NCBI GenBank assembly: GCA_021771575.1
Contig: JAETOX010000001.1
Coordinates: forward strand, 62,001 to 126,000
DNA length: 64,000 bases
Direction of reading: 5' to 3'
From: Bacteroides sp.
GTDB taxonomy: Bacteria > Bacteroidota > Bacteroidia > Bacteroidales > Marinifilaceae
Shown: one piece after another, positions 9,603 through 19,326 of the stretch
How positions within the stretch are numbered: position 1 is the stretch's first letter
How the letters are laid out: each line of letters begins with the position of its first letter
Notes under the pieces: model-generated
What the model was told of the DNA's origin: nothing
The model's database searches: none
What the model saw: only the letters and a program-made list of their open reading frames with translations
Program-made: the position numbers and the translations under genes

Positions 9603-9674
9603 TAGTCCGTACGAGAATCGAACTCGTGTTACAAGAATGAAAATCTTGCGTCCTAACCCCTAGACGAACGGACC
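9603..9674 (-). tRNA. tRNA-Glu (anticodon TTC), second identical copy
   Basis: Identical 72-nt sequence to 9510-9581. Confidence 0.95.
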
Positions 9675-10008
9675 AGCGTTTTGCTTAGCGGATGCAAATA
9701 TACGGCAAATTTATTTACCACCAAAAAAAATGCCTTTTTTTTTCATATGATTTTTAATAAAATTCACAAATTATTCATTTTTAATCGCATAGCTCACGAT
9801 ATAATATACATTTGAGAACGGTTATTTGAAAACAAGAAGCAAACTAATGGTCTGCATAGTTATAAAAACTATTTTCGGGCATATTATAGAATGTTCAAAA
9901 TTTGGAAAAGAGAATACTAACCGATAGATAGGATAAACTATTTAAAAGCATTTATAGAAAAAATAGCAGGTGAATTTGTATTTTTGTTCCGCATAAATTT
10001 GAAAACCT

Positions 10009-10728
10009 ATGGGAAAACTTTATTTGATACCGACTCCTGTCGGTAATCTGGAAGACATTACATTAAGGGCACTTCGGTTATTAAAGGAAGTAGACTTGAT
10101 TCTGGCGGAAGATACCCGCACGACAGCCAAACTACTGAAACATTATGAAATCGGAACCCCTCTGCTTTCCCATCATAAGTTCAACGAACACCAGCAAACA
10201 GACCGCATAGCCGAACGACTCGAACGTGGCGAAAATATAGCTTTGGTGAGTGATGCCGGAACTCCGGGAATTTCTGATCCGGGTTTTTTACTGACCCGCA
10301 CCTGTGTGGCCAGGGGAATAGCAACCGAATGTCTGCCGGGAGCAACTGCTTTTGTACCAGCTCTGGTCAATTCGGGCTTTCCTTGTGACCGGTTTTGTTT
10401 CGAAGGCTTTCTCCCACAAAAAAAAGGACGTCAGAAAAAACTGAATTCCCTGGCGGAAGAAAACCGTACCCTGATTTTTTATGAATCTCCCTTTCGGCTG
10501 GTCAAAGCTTTAGAGCAAATGGCCGAAGTCTTCGGTCCGGAAAGATATGCCTGTGTCGCCCGTGAGATCAGCAAAGTTTTTGAAGAATACAAAAGAGGTA
10601 CCCTCGGCGAACTTGCCCATTATTACAACAAACAAGGCATAAAGGGCGAAATTGTCCTGATCGTTGCCGGAAAAGACTATAATCCCACCGGTGGCGTAAG
10701 CATTGAAATAGAAGAGGACGAAGAATGA
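10009..10728 (+). CDS. rsmI: 16S rRNA (cytidine(1402)-2'-O)-methyltransferase
   Basis: MGKLYLIPTPVGNLEDITLRALRLLKEVDLILAEDTRTTAKLLKHY and SDAGTPGISDPG motifs. Confidence 0.96.
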   Translation: MGKLYLIPTPVGNLEDITLRALRLLKEVDLILAEDTRTTAKLLKHYEIGTPLLSHHKFNEHQQTDRIAERLERGENIALVSDAGTPGISDPGFLLTRTCVARGIATECLPGATAFVPALVNSGFPCDRFCFEGFLPQKKGRQKKLNSLAEENRTLIFYESPFRLVKALEQMAEVFGPERYACVAREISKVFEEYKRGTLGELAHYYNKQGIKGEIVLIVAGKDYNPTGGVSIEIEEDEE

Positions 10729-10729
10729 T

Positions 10730-12304
10730 TTAAAAATCGTCCAGATCTGTAATCACCGCCGTAGCCGTCAACAATAATTTAAAGGCAAGGGTAGCATCGG
10801 CATTTATGGTGACTGTAGTATTCTGCGGAGTAAAAGCCACAATTTCGAGCAGAATATTTTCCGTTTGTCCTAGTTTTTTTGCCTGTTCCTGAGTGAGGGC
10901 AAACAGGATATTGCTTTCGCCCGGTTTCGCTCCGACAGCCGCCGCTACCAAGTCCTTTCCCTCCACAGCTTGCAATTGATCGAGCACATTACCTGCCTCG
11001 TCCAGCAGGGTCAACACAGCAATACTCAAACTTAACGGCAATCCATTCGTCACCTGAAGACTCAACTCTCCTTTTTTAATTTTATTGGCATATTTCTGGT
11101 CGATATCAATATCGTCGAGTGTATCCCGGTAAATCAATTTTTCTGCACTCAAAGAGAAAGGTATTCGGACATAAGCATCCAAGGTGACTTCGGCATCCTG
11201 ATAGATGACATTATCGTCCCGAAGATCGGGATTGATCTCTACTGTTCCTTTATAATGGATATCTCCTTGTGGAGGCAAAGACAAGAAATCTACAATATTG
11301 GAATTGGAAGCATTCAGCCCTAATGTATCGTCTTCCCAACTGTTTTTCAGATTACCATTTGTCTCAAGTTTTTCCCCTTGGTTCAACGCCAAAGTTAACT
11401 TCTTTCCTTCTCCATTGCTGCCGTCAAAAGTAGCATCTACCCCCATCGGAATGCCAATCCCTTTATTCCGGAGGATAATATTCAGTTCCGGTTTGGCAAA
11501 TTTGAAAGTTCCCTCAATTTCGTCCAGAAAATCTACCTTCATATTGAATTCTCCGGGTTCTATCTCAATAGGTGTTACTACAATTTTTCCTTCTGCTTTG
11601 GAAAAAGAGAGATGGTCTAAATTAAAAATCAAAGCGATATCTAGTGAAGTTAATTCCTGTCCTGCCGGGATATCCATTGTAATCTGTAGATCGATTTTAT
11701 CGTCTTTACTTAAATTCACCACCAGATTTTCAAAACTGCGATTCTTACTGACAAACTCTTCCCTCCCCACCTTTTCTATGATTTTCAAAGGTTCCCCGTC
11801 TTCTGTCTGTATATTCCCGAACAGGGCTTCTACCGTATATTCGAAACCGGTTTCGGGCAACGTATAATTCAAATCCGCCGAAGCGACAATTTTATTCAAT
11901 TCACATCCCTCTGGGATATTTGACAGAGACTGAGAAAAAATTCTGGAAAAATGTACCGGCTCAGGCAATATGATTCCACCATAACCCGGAACTTCTTCAG
12001 CCAAATCTATATCCGCCAGGAACGCTACATTTTCGGCCGGCATATCGAATACATCCGCAACCTGCATATTATATATATCCTTTTCCAGGTATTGAATCAC
12101 CAATTCGTTTCCTTCCTTTATAATAACCGAATCTTTTCCCTGATTGATCAGATCCCAGAAAGTAAATTCTCCTTGTAATACTTGCAATTTGACTGCCGGT
12201 TCCCAACCATCTATTTCATTTGTCCATTTATCCGTATCCAAAAGATCGGCATCCCCACAGGAAACACACCATAACAACAAACAGAAAATTCTTATTTTAT
12301 TCAT
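10730..12304 (-). CDS. Hypothetical lipoprotein
   Basis: Start reassigned to MNKIRIFCLLLWCVSC (lipobox); beta-rich, no recognised family; ORF track start is 12328. Confidence 0.65.
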   Translation of the reverse strand: MNKIRIFCLLLWCVSCGDADLLDTDKWTNEIDGWEPAVKLQVLQGEFTFWDLINQGKDSVIIKEGNELVIQYLEKDIYNMQVADVFDMPAENVAFLADIDLAEEVPGYGGIILPEPVHFSRIFSQSLSNIPEGCELNKIVASADLNYTLPETGFEYTVEALFGNIQTEDGEPLKIIEKVGREEFVSKNRSFENLVVNLSKDDKIDLQITMDIPAGQELTSLDIALIFNLDHLSFSKAEGKIVVTPIEIEPGEFNMKVDFLDEIEGTFKFAKPELNIILRNKGIGIPMGVDATFDGSNGEGKKLTLALNQGEKLETNGNLKNSWEDDTLGLNASNSNIVDFLSLPPQGDIHYKGTVEINPDLRDDNVIYQDAEVTLDAYVRIPFSLSAEKLIYRDTLDDIDIDQKYANKIKKGELSLQVTNGLPLSLSIAVLTLLDEAGNVLDQLQAVEGKDLVAAAVGAKPGESNILFALTQEQAKKLGQTENILLEIVAFTPQNTTVTINADATLAFKLLLTATAVITDLDDF

Positions 12305-12396
12305 TCTGAATTTCATCATCATATACATTTTACAGTAATATGCAAAATTGTGTTAATTTTCTGGGATAACAAATTTTTAAACGCACTTTTTCAGGT

Positions 12397-15123
12397 TCAG
12401 CGTTGAACTTTATATTTTATGATCGTTCCCTTGTCAGCTCCGGCAAAAAGAAAGAATCCATCATTTCCGGAAAAAACAATAGAAAAAGGAGAATCTCCCG
12501 CAATAGGAAATCCATTCGAAAGTTTTCCATCCGGAGTCAGTAAAAACAAGCGATTTTGTTTCATATCCGTCAGCCCAATCCGGACATCCGAAGTTGAAAA
12601 ACGATAGGTATAAGGATAACCAAACTCTTGCACATCCCATTTTTGCTCATACAAAATTTTCCCATCCAATTGTATGATTTTCAATATATTTTTATCTGTA
12701 AAAATACAATTTTCTATACCTTTGCCGCCCAAATCGGCAATGCTCATCTGGAAATCACCCGATAGCCCCTGCACCTCAACAGTCTCCGTTTGTCCGGAAA
12801 AACTCACCAAATGTAACTTTCCCCCACATCCGGCAAAAGCCAACAGTGGCATTCCGGCCTTTCGGGTCAGATAAATATCGGTAGCAGGATTCAGATCAAA
12901 TACCGTAGAAACCCGCACTCTCTCCTTGCCTTTCCGATCGAGAATATAGAGTCGGTAACAATCGGCAAAAACAATGTAATCTTTATCTCCGATACGAAAA
13001 TGTTGCACCTTAGAAACAATCGGTTTATCGGACTTTTGAGGATTCCAACCGTTCACGGGTTTACCGTCCAAGCCATATAAATATACCGTCCGGTCTTCAC
13101 AAGGTGCAAAAATCCGGTAATTCCGGTTGTTATCATAATCATACACTGTAATCCCCTGCTTACATGCGGTCCGGAAAGTCAAGGGAAAATTTCCGGCAGC
13201 ATTCCCGTTTCGATCAATGAGATACATCTTTGATGGTGTCGAAAACAAATATTGCAATTTCCCGTTCTTAAACAAATCTACCTGATACACTTCACTATTG
13301 ATACGTCCTTCCACCGGCAATTTCCATAAAATACGTCCGACATCATTAATCAGATAAATGGCATTCTGATCATCCTGTACGAACAACTCTTTCTCTTGGG
13401 TCACGTGATTGATCACCGGTACCGGTTTCATCGTAACAGGCGCATCCAGTTTAGTTTGCCACAACACATGGGGATGTACCTCCTCCTGTATTCCAGCCGT
13501 ACTTAGGAAGAGGGTATTATACAACAGCTCCCCTTCGTTTGACCATTGCCAGGCCAAAGAAGAGAAAACAGTCTGTTCGTCGTCGCGGGTTGTCATTCCT
13601 TTTTTCCACTTTTCGGTGACAAAAGAACGATATAAAGGGAGCATCCCGGCTGTCCGGGCAAAATAAGTGAGGTTGGATTTTCCGGCAAGTTTAGACTTCA
13701 GATTCCGGTACCATTCGGCATCCCGGAGACAACTCCCATGTACATAATCCTGAACAAAACTTTTGACAGCTTTTTCCGAAGAAGCCAGAATAAGGTAATT
13801 ATCTTCAACCAATACATACCGGTTTTTTATACCTTCAAAAATATATCCCCACTGGATAGCAGCAAAATCTTCCGAAGGAAAACGATAGTAGGTGAACGAT
13901 TTTTCCCGATCGATGCTATACTCTTTGCGAAAATTTCCCACTTCCTGACCGGCAAAATAAGCATAGTTTTTCAAAACTTGATTCAACCAAGCTTTACACA
14001 AACTCCCGGACTTCAAATTAGCCACCACCACTCCTTCTCTCTCTCCGCTAGCCTCATTGAAAGCCAGATCGACTACAGCGAATTCGCCTTGCAGCAATTC
14101 TTTCAGTTCCTCCTCGTAGGTTTTACCGAACATACGTTTGAATTGCTGTTTCCGGTTGAAAACAGCTTCTTTTTTCCCTGTATTGTAACGATAAGCCTCC
14201 AAAGCAGTGAAATAAGCCGAAGGTTGGGAAAGATTGACCATGCCACAAGCGATCAGCCGTGAAGGCAATATACCATCGATATTCGTTTCCCGGGGCTGTT
14301 GTTTTGCTATCGTACAGAGATAGGACTTGTCCATTCCTCCATAATGCATAAACCCATTGAAACAGGTTCCCTGTTCACTGAACTCTCCATCCAGGGCCCC
14401 CCACTTAAAAAAACGGGTTATATCTACCTGAGGAAATATTTTCTTTGTGTGAACGTATAAAGGTAATAAATCAGTAAAAGCGCTCGTATTGAGGAAAATA
14501 TTAACTCCCGCAACAGCCGAAAAATATTTATTCAAATTCTGATACAGGGGACGCACCGCTTCGCCGGATTCTTCCAAATCGAATTGCTTCAATCCGTCTT
14601 CGATATACAAATCGGAATCCGAAATCAGAATTATACCACCGCATACAGCAAAATAAACGGTTTCTTTACCTTTTTTTAAGGTATAAAGTTTGTGACGATC
14701 ATAACGTCTCATCTTTTCCGACCCTCCCTGAAAAGTCCGATTCAGAAAATCAGCGACTTCCCCCCGGGAAATCACATCTTTGTTATCCATCACATAGAGG
14801 AAAGCCACATCGCTTTTCCCTTCTACCCGCACCGCCAAAACATAAGTCTCCGGCAAAACATACCCTTGCCGTTTTAAAGAATCCGTCACCTGCGACAACA
14901 AACGCTTCTTAAAATCCTTCAGATCGGGTGTAAAGGCTTTCTCCATTTCGGGGGACAGCACGGCTCCTTCGTTGATACTGAGGACTACAGCCGAATTGTA
15001 AGGAATAAAAGAATCTTTACTGCCGGTCCGCATCTTTCCCTCCTCGTTGATGTACCAAATAGCACAGGTAATCACACCCACAAGCAAAACAGCAAACAAT
15101 GATAACCAAATTCCTTTTTTCAT
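12397..15123 (-). CDS. Membrane-anchored DUF3352-like protein with C-terminal beta-propeller-like repeats
   Basis: Start reassigned to MKKGIWLSLFAVLLVGVITCAIWY (single N-terminal TM); C-terminal repeats such as 'VYLYGLDGKPVNGW', 'LYILDRKGKERV'; the longer ORF start (15357) overlaps hydE and is unlikely. Confidence 0.65.
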   Translation of the reverse strand: MKKGIWLSLFAVLLVGVITCAIWYINEEGKMRTGSKDSFIPYNSAVVLSINEGAVLSPEMEKAFTPDLKDFKKRLLSQVTDSLKRQGYVLPETYVLAVRVEGKSDVAFLYVMDNKDVISRGEVADFLNRTFQGGSEKMRRYDRHKLYTLKKGKETVYFAVCGGIILISDSDLYIEDGLKQFDLEESGEAVRPLYQNLNKYFSAVAGVNIFLNTSAFTDLLPLYVHTKKIFPQVDITRFFKWGALDGEFSEQGTCFNGFMHYGGMDKSYLCTIAKQQPRETNIDGILPSRLIACGMVNLSQPSAYFTALEAYRYNTGKKEAVFNRKQQFKRMFGKTYEEELKELLQGEFAVVDLAFNEASGEREGVVVANLKSGSLCKAWLNQVLKNYAYFAGQEVGNFRKEYSIDREKSFTYYRFPSEDFAAIQWGYIFEGIKNRYVLVEDNYLILASSEKAVKSFVQDYVHGSCLRDAEWYRNLKSKLAGKSNLTYFARTAGMLPLYRSFVTEKWKKGMTTRDDEQTVFSSLAWQWSNEGELLYNTLFLSTAGIQEEVHPHVLWQTKLDAPVTMKPVPVINHVTQEKELFVQDDQNAIYLINDVGRILWKLPVEGRINSEVYQVDLFKNGKLQYLFSTPSKMYLIDRNGNAAGNFPLTFRTACKQGITVYDYDNNRNYRIFAPCEDRTVYLYGLDGKPVNGWNPQKSDKPIVSKVQHFRIGDKDYIVFADCYRLYILDRKGKERVRVSTVFDLNPATDIYLTRKAGMPLLAFAGCGGKLHLVSFSGQTETVEVQGLSGDFQMSIADLGGKGIENCIFTDKNILKIIQLDGKILYEQKWDVQEFGYPYTYRFSTSDVRIGLTDMKQNRLFLLTPDGKLSNGFPIAGDSPFSIVFSGNDGFFLFAGADKGTIIKYKVQR

Positions 15124-15271
15124 ACATTCATAATTTTCCTTCCATTGCCCGAATGGAATCTTCATTCCATAACTATTTTCCGGCATACTAAAGCACAGGC
15201 AGATTTTATCCGGCAATAATCGAAATTTACCAAGGAGCCGAAACGGTTTTACAAAAATAGTAAAATAAAAA

Positions 15272-15293
15272 ACGTCGGCAAATATGCCGACGT
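15272..15293. promoter_or_regulatory. Perfect 9-bp stem, 4-nt loop hairpin in the divergent intergenic region upstream of hydE
   Basis: acgtcggca-aata-tgccgacgt. Confidence 0.7.
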
Positions 15294-15341
15294 GGGAATA
15301 TTCCTTTTGTTTTTGTAATTTTACCGCGAAAGAAAACAAAT

Positions 15342-16430
15342 ATGGAGATCGAAACAATACTGAAAAAAAAGGAGTGGGAGAAGACCGATTTAATCACTTT
15401 GCTGAATTGCAGGGATTCGGCAGAAGAGGAACTTTTCCGCCATACCCGTCAACTCCGTAACGCCACCCTCGGCAACAGTGTTCACATGCGGGGACTGATT
15501 GAGATTTCCAATATATGTATCAAAGATTGCCTGTATTGCGGAATCCGCAAATCGAACAGCCAAGCCCAACGCTACCAACTGGAAGACCGGGAAATCATCG
15601 AAGCAGCTGTTTTTGCCTATCAAAACCATTACGGTTCTATAGTCCTGCAAGGAGGCGAACGCACCGACCCCGGTTTTATCCTACGCATCGAAAATCTGAT
15701 CAAAGAAATCAAACGCTTGAGCGGACAGGGGCTGGGTATCACTCTGTCTCTGGGGGAGCAAACCGAAGAAACTTACCAAAGGTGGTTCGATGCCGGTGCC
15801 CACCGGTATCTGCTCCGGATCGAAACTTCCAACAAAGAGCTTTACCGAAAGATTCACCCGGACAACCCACAGCACCACTTCCACACTCGCCTGAATTGCA
15901 TCCGCCTACTTCAACATTGCGGTTATCAAACGGGGACGGGAGTGATGATCGGGCTTCCTTTTCAAACGGTCGAAGACCTGGCAGACGACTTACTTTTCCT
16001 GAAAGAAATGGATATCGATATGGTGGGTATGGGGCCTTATCTGGAACACCGGGACACCCCTTTATGGTCATACCGGAATCTTCTGCTTCCTCAAACCGAA
16101 CGATTACGCTTAGGGCTTCACATGATAAGCTGTCTGCGTCTGCTGATGCCCGATATCAATATTGCTGCCACTACAGCTTTACAAGCCATTGATCCTCAAG
16201 GAAGAGAACAGGCACTAAGCATCGGCGCCAATGTGATCATGCCTAACATCACTCCTCTAGGAAACCGGGGAAATTACCGTCTGTACGAAAACAAACCCGG
16301 GATGGACGAAGGGGCTGAGGAGTCTACCCGCAGATTGGCAGAAAGCATACGGAAAAGCGGTTGCGAAATCCAACCGGATGCATGGGGCGACTCCCTGCAT
16401 TTTGAACTGAGGACGAAAAAGGAGGGATAA
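15342..16430 (+). CDS. hydE: [FeFe] hydrogenase H-cluster radical SAM maturase HydE
   Basis: RGLIEISNICIKDCLYCGIRKSN (CxxxCxxC), LQGGER, TGVMIGLPFQTVEDLADDL typical of HydE. Confidence 0.9.
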   Translation: MEIETILKKKEWEKTDLITLLNCRDSAEEELFRHTRQLRNATLGNSVHMRGLIEISNICIKDCLYCGIRKSNSQAQRYQLEDREIIEAAVFAYQNHYGSIVLQGGERTDPGFILRIENLIKEIKRLSGQGLGITLSLGEQTEETYQRWFDAGAHRYLLRIETSNKELYRKIHPDNPQHHFHTRLNCIRLLQHCGYQTGTGVMIGLPFQTVEDLADDLLFLKEMDIDMVGMGPYLEHRDTPLWSYRNLLLPQTERLRLGLHMISCLRLLMPDINIAATTALQAIDPQGREQALSIGANVIMPNITPLGNRGNYRLYENKPGMDEGAEESTRRLAESIRKSGCEIQPDAWGDSLHFELRTKKEG

Positions 16431-16442
16431 AGCTGCGATAAA

Positions 16443-17099
16443 TCAGGTGGCAGGAATCAAAGACCGGAAAGGTTCAAAAGCCGACAGGATCACTAAAACG
16501 CCCAAAATAGTAATGACCACTCCGGAAACGCGGTTGATGGTAATCAGCACCCTCAAGCGGAATTTTCGGCGAAAAAGATTGACCAAAGTGGAAAGGGTAT
16601 ACCACCACAAACCGCCACCGATCACTACTCCCGCCAAAACAAACAATTCGACCCGATAAGATGGATTATCGCCAAACACAGAGGCTCCCGCAAAGACAGC
16701 CATAAACACCACAATGGCCACAGGATTGGAAACAGTGAGAAAAAATAAAGTGAGAAAATCTCCCAATAAACCGGTTTTCGAAACCCTCTTTTTCATCCGG
16801 ATTTGCTTGAGCGGATTGTCGAAGTAAATTTTCAAGCCGACGATCAGTAGAAAAATGCCTCCGACAATTTGCAGGATTAACTCATGAGCCTGAATAATAT
16901 TGATGACAAAACCCAAACCGAATGCAGCGACAGTAGCATAAAACAAATCGGCACAAGCGGCTCCCATACCGGCCACAAAACCGGCTAACGCCCCTTTCTG
17001 CAATGTTTTCTGTATAATGAGTACACCCATAGGCCCTAATGGTACCGAAACCATCAGACCGATCAGCATTCCTTTGAAAATATAAACTACATCGTACAT
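16443..17099 (-). CDS. LysE family translocator
   Basis: Multi-TM; GLMVSVPLGPMGVLIIQKTLQKGALAGFVAGMGAACADLFYA. Confidence 0.88.
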   Translation of the reverse strand: MYDVVYIFKGMLIGLMVSVPLGPMGVLIIQKTLQKGALAGFVAGMGAACADLFYATVAAFGLGFVINIIQAHELILQIVGGIFLLIVGLKIYFDNPLKQIRMKKRVSKTGLLGDFLTLFFLTVSNPVAIVVFMAVFAGASVFGDNPSYRVELFVLAGVVIGGGLWWYTLSTLVNLFRRKFRLRVLITINRVSGVVITILGVLVILSAFEPFRSLIPAT

Positions 17100-17111
17100 G
17101 CCACATCCAAA

Positions 17112-18920
17112 TTACAATTCCGGAGTGTCGGGAGAAAAACGATTCAGGATCGTCTCATCGTTGATCTCCTTAGACAAAGATTCAATGGTACTCATAGGCA
17201 CATCAAACAAGTCTAATACCAACAATCCATCTAAACACATATTAAATTTCGGGTCGATATTGAAACCGACAATCCGTCCGTTCAAAGAAATATATTTTTT
17301 TAACAAAATCGGCAACTTATCACTCGAAGGCTCGATGTCGCCGATCAATTTATCGAGGGCCGCAATACTGGCCCCTGCAGCTTCGATCATCACATCCACA
17401 TCCGGGTCGTTGGTTGCGACCCGATATTTAGAACGAGGAGAGATGTGGTTGGCCAATTCGGCATCCCAATGGTTGCGAACGATAAATTTCATAATCAGCT
17501 CTTTCGACACATCCGAATACCTTCCGCTAATGGTCACAGGTCCAATCAGATAACGATATTCCGGATTCTTAATCAGAAAATAGAGAATTCCTTTCCACAA
17601 CATAAAAAGGGGCAGAGGCTTGCGTTGGTACTCTTCTACGATGAAAGAACGTCCCAATTCAATAGATTCATACAATACTGGCAACATCTCCTTCCGCATT
17701 TTAAATAAAGTATTGATATAGAATCCTTTTACACCATATCGATCGATAATATCCTTGCCTTTTCCTACCCGGTATGCACCAACAATCCGGTTGGCTTCAT
17801 CATCCCAGATAAAAAGATGGAAATAATACAAATCGAATTCATCAAGATCGATGCTTCGGTTTGTACCTTCCCCTACCGCCCGGAAAGTGACCTCCCGTAA
17901 CCGCCCGATTTCATTCAGAATATTGGGGATCTTCATGGTTGGAGCACAATATACGGTATAATTTTTCATGGAAAACAACATGTAGTCTTCCCGGATATTC
18001 CGAATTTCCTTTAATAATGTATCCACAGCAATCTCGGCAGCGATAGGTTCCATGTATTTTTCAGCTCTTTGGGACTTCAGAAAAAACTTTTTCACTTCCA
18101 ACGAAGATCCCAGTAAATACGTTTTAGCTCTTAAAAATTTTCCATATTGCATCAGATCGGCAAATGAATGCTGACTATCAATCGAGATAGGACTTCCTAT
18201 ACGAAGTTTAATCACCCGATTTTTTTTATTCAGCAACTCGGAAGGCAACTTTACCGTTCTCAACATAGGATGAATCAACCCTAATATCTGGAACAACAAA
18301 CTGTTGGACCCTTTAAAATAGATAGGGACCACCGGCACATCAGCCTTACGGATCAATTTCAAAACAGAGGGACTCCATTCTTTGTCCTCGATAGAATTGG
18401 AATCGGCTTGATAAGCCGACACTTCCCCCGCCGGAAACAATCCCAATGCACCACCTTCGGAAAGATGCCTCAAAGCTTCCTTCAATCCACCGGCACTGGA
18501 AATATCTTTTCTTCCTTCGAAAGGATTCACTCCAAGAAAATAGTCTTTAATCGGAATAATCTTTTTCAACAGGAAATTGGCCATGACCTTATAATCCGGC
18601 CGTATTTTACTTAACAACTTGATTAGAATGATACCGTCCAAACCGCCAAACGGATGGTTGGAGATGGTGATAAAAGCTCCTTCTGCCGGAATCTTTTGCA
18701 AATCTTCCGGATTAACTTCCACCGTTACTCCCAAGGCATCAATTAACCGCTCCAAAAATGCTTCCGGATCTTCGTCATAGACATCCGAATAAAGTTTGTT
18801 GATTTTATTCAGACGCATGATATACATCACTAATTTAGCCACCAGACTTCCACCCAGTCTCCCAGCAAACCGATCCAATTTTCCGACAGCTTTTATATCA
18901 TTTGATTCTATTAAATTCAT
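17112..18920 (-). CDS. Fused PlsC-like acyltransferase + OlsB/GNAT-like N-acyltransferase (candidate amino-acid lipid synthase)
   Basis: N-terminal NHPFGGLDG (HxxxxD) and FPAGEVS motifs; C-terminal hemolysin/OlsB-like region (FRAVGEGTN...IVGAYRVGKG...FYINTLF...ELGRSFI). Confidence 0.82.
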   Translation of the reverse strand: MNLIESNDIKAVGKLDRFAGRLGGSLVAKLVMYIMRLNKINKLYSDVYDEDPEAFLERLIDALGVTVEVNPEDLQKIPAEGAFITISNHPFGGLDGIILIKLLSKIRPDYKVMANFLLKKIIPIKDYFLGVNPFEGRKDISSAGGLKEALRHLSEGGALGLFPAGEVSAYQADSNSIEDKEWSPSVLKLIRKADVPVVPIYFKGSNSLLFQILGLIHPMLRTVKLPSELLNKKNRVIKLRIGSPISIDSQHSFADLMQYGKFLRAKTYLLGSSLEVKKFFLKSQRAEKYMEPIAAEIAVDTLLKEIRNIREDYMLFSMKNYTVYCAPTMKIPNILNEIGRLREVTFRAVGEGTNRSIDLDEFDLYYFHLFIWDDEANRIVGAYRVGKGKDIIDRYGVKGFYINTLFKMRKEMLPVLYESIELGRSFIVEEYQRKPLPLFMLWKGILYFLIKNPEYRYLIGPVTISGRYSDVSKELIMKFIVRNHWDAELANHISPRSKYRVATNDPDVDVMIEAAGASIAALDKLIGDIEPSSDKLPILLKKYISLNGRIVGFNIDPKFNMCLDGLLVLDLFDVPMSTIESLSKEINDETILNRFSPDTPEL

Positions 18921-18958
18921 TTTCTCTCCGAACTAAATTAAACACACCATCCCTCTTT

Positions 18959-19249
18959 TCATCTTACGACGATTTCTTTCACCACTTCACTCCCCATCCG
19001 CTCATTGAGAGCTCTCAACAACCCTTCTTTCACCATCAATATTTCATTTCGCACAACAGCCGAAGTAAAAGTAACAAAAAGTTTGCCATCTGCAACAGAA
19101 ATATTTTTTGTTCGTGAGGCAATCATTTGTCCTACGACTTCAGGCCACACTTCGCAGATCTCATGTTCTTTGAATTTTTGTTCCAAACCCATCTGTCTCA
19201 ATACCTGAGCCACCAATTCATCTATTTTTCTGGTCTTCCCTTCTTTCAT
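18959..19249 (-). CDS. DUF721 (DciA-like) domain-containing protein
   Basis: MKEGKTRKIDELVAQVLRQMGLEQKFKEHEICEVWPEVVGQMIASRTKNISVADGKLFVTFTSAVVRNEI; downstream of recF; start reassigned internally (ORF track start 19303). Confidence 0.82.
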   Translation of the reverse strand: MKEGKTRKIDELVAQVLRQMGLEQKFKEHEICEVWPEVVGQMIASRTKNISVADGKLFVTFTSAVVRNEILMVKEGLLRALNERMGSEVVKEIVVR

Positions 19250-19326
19250 AAATTTCCAAACCTCATTCGTATTGCACCCTGAAATCGGTTGCAAATATAA
19301 CATTTAATCTGAAAATTCAGGAGCAT

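Noticed and set aside
9510-9674. tRNA-Glu pair as att site of an integrative element carried by the recombinase
   Set aside because: No direct repeat of the tRNA 3' end and no mobile-element cargo; rpsT lies between them. The invertase explanation fits better.
12397-15357. 986-aa ORF start at 15357
   Set aside because: The N-terminal extension overlaps the hydE start and lacks family character; the TM-containing start at 15123 is far more plausible.
15515-16192. 225-aa plus-strand ORF overlapping hydE in another frame
   Set aside because: Low-complexity R/P/S-rich shadow frame of hydE.
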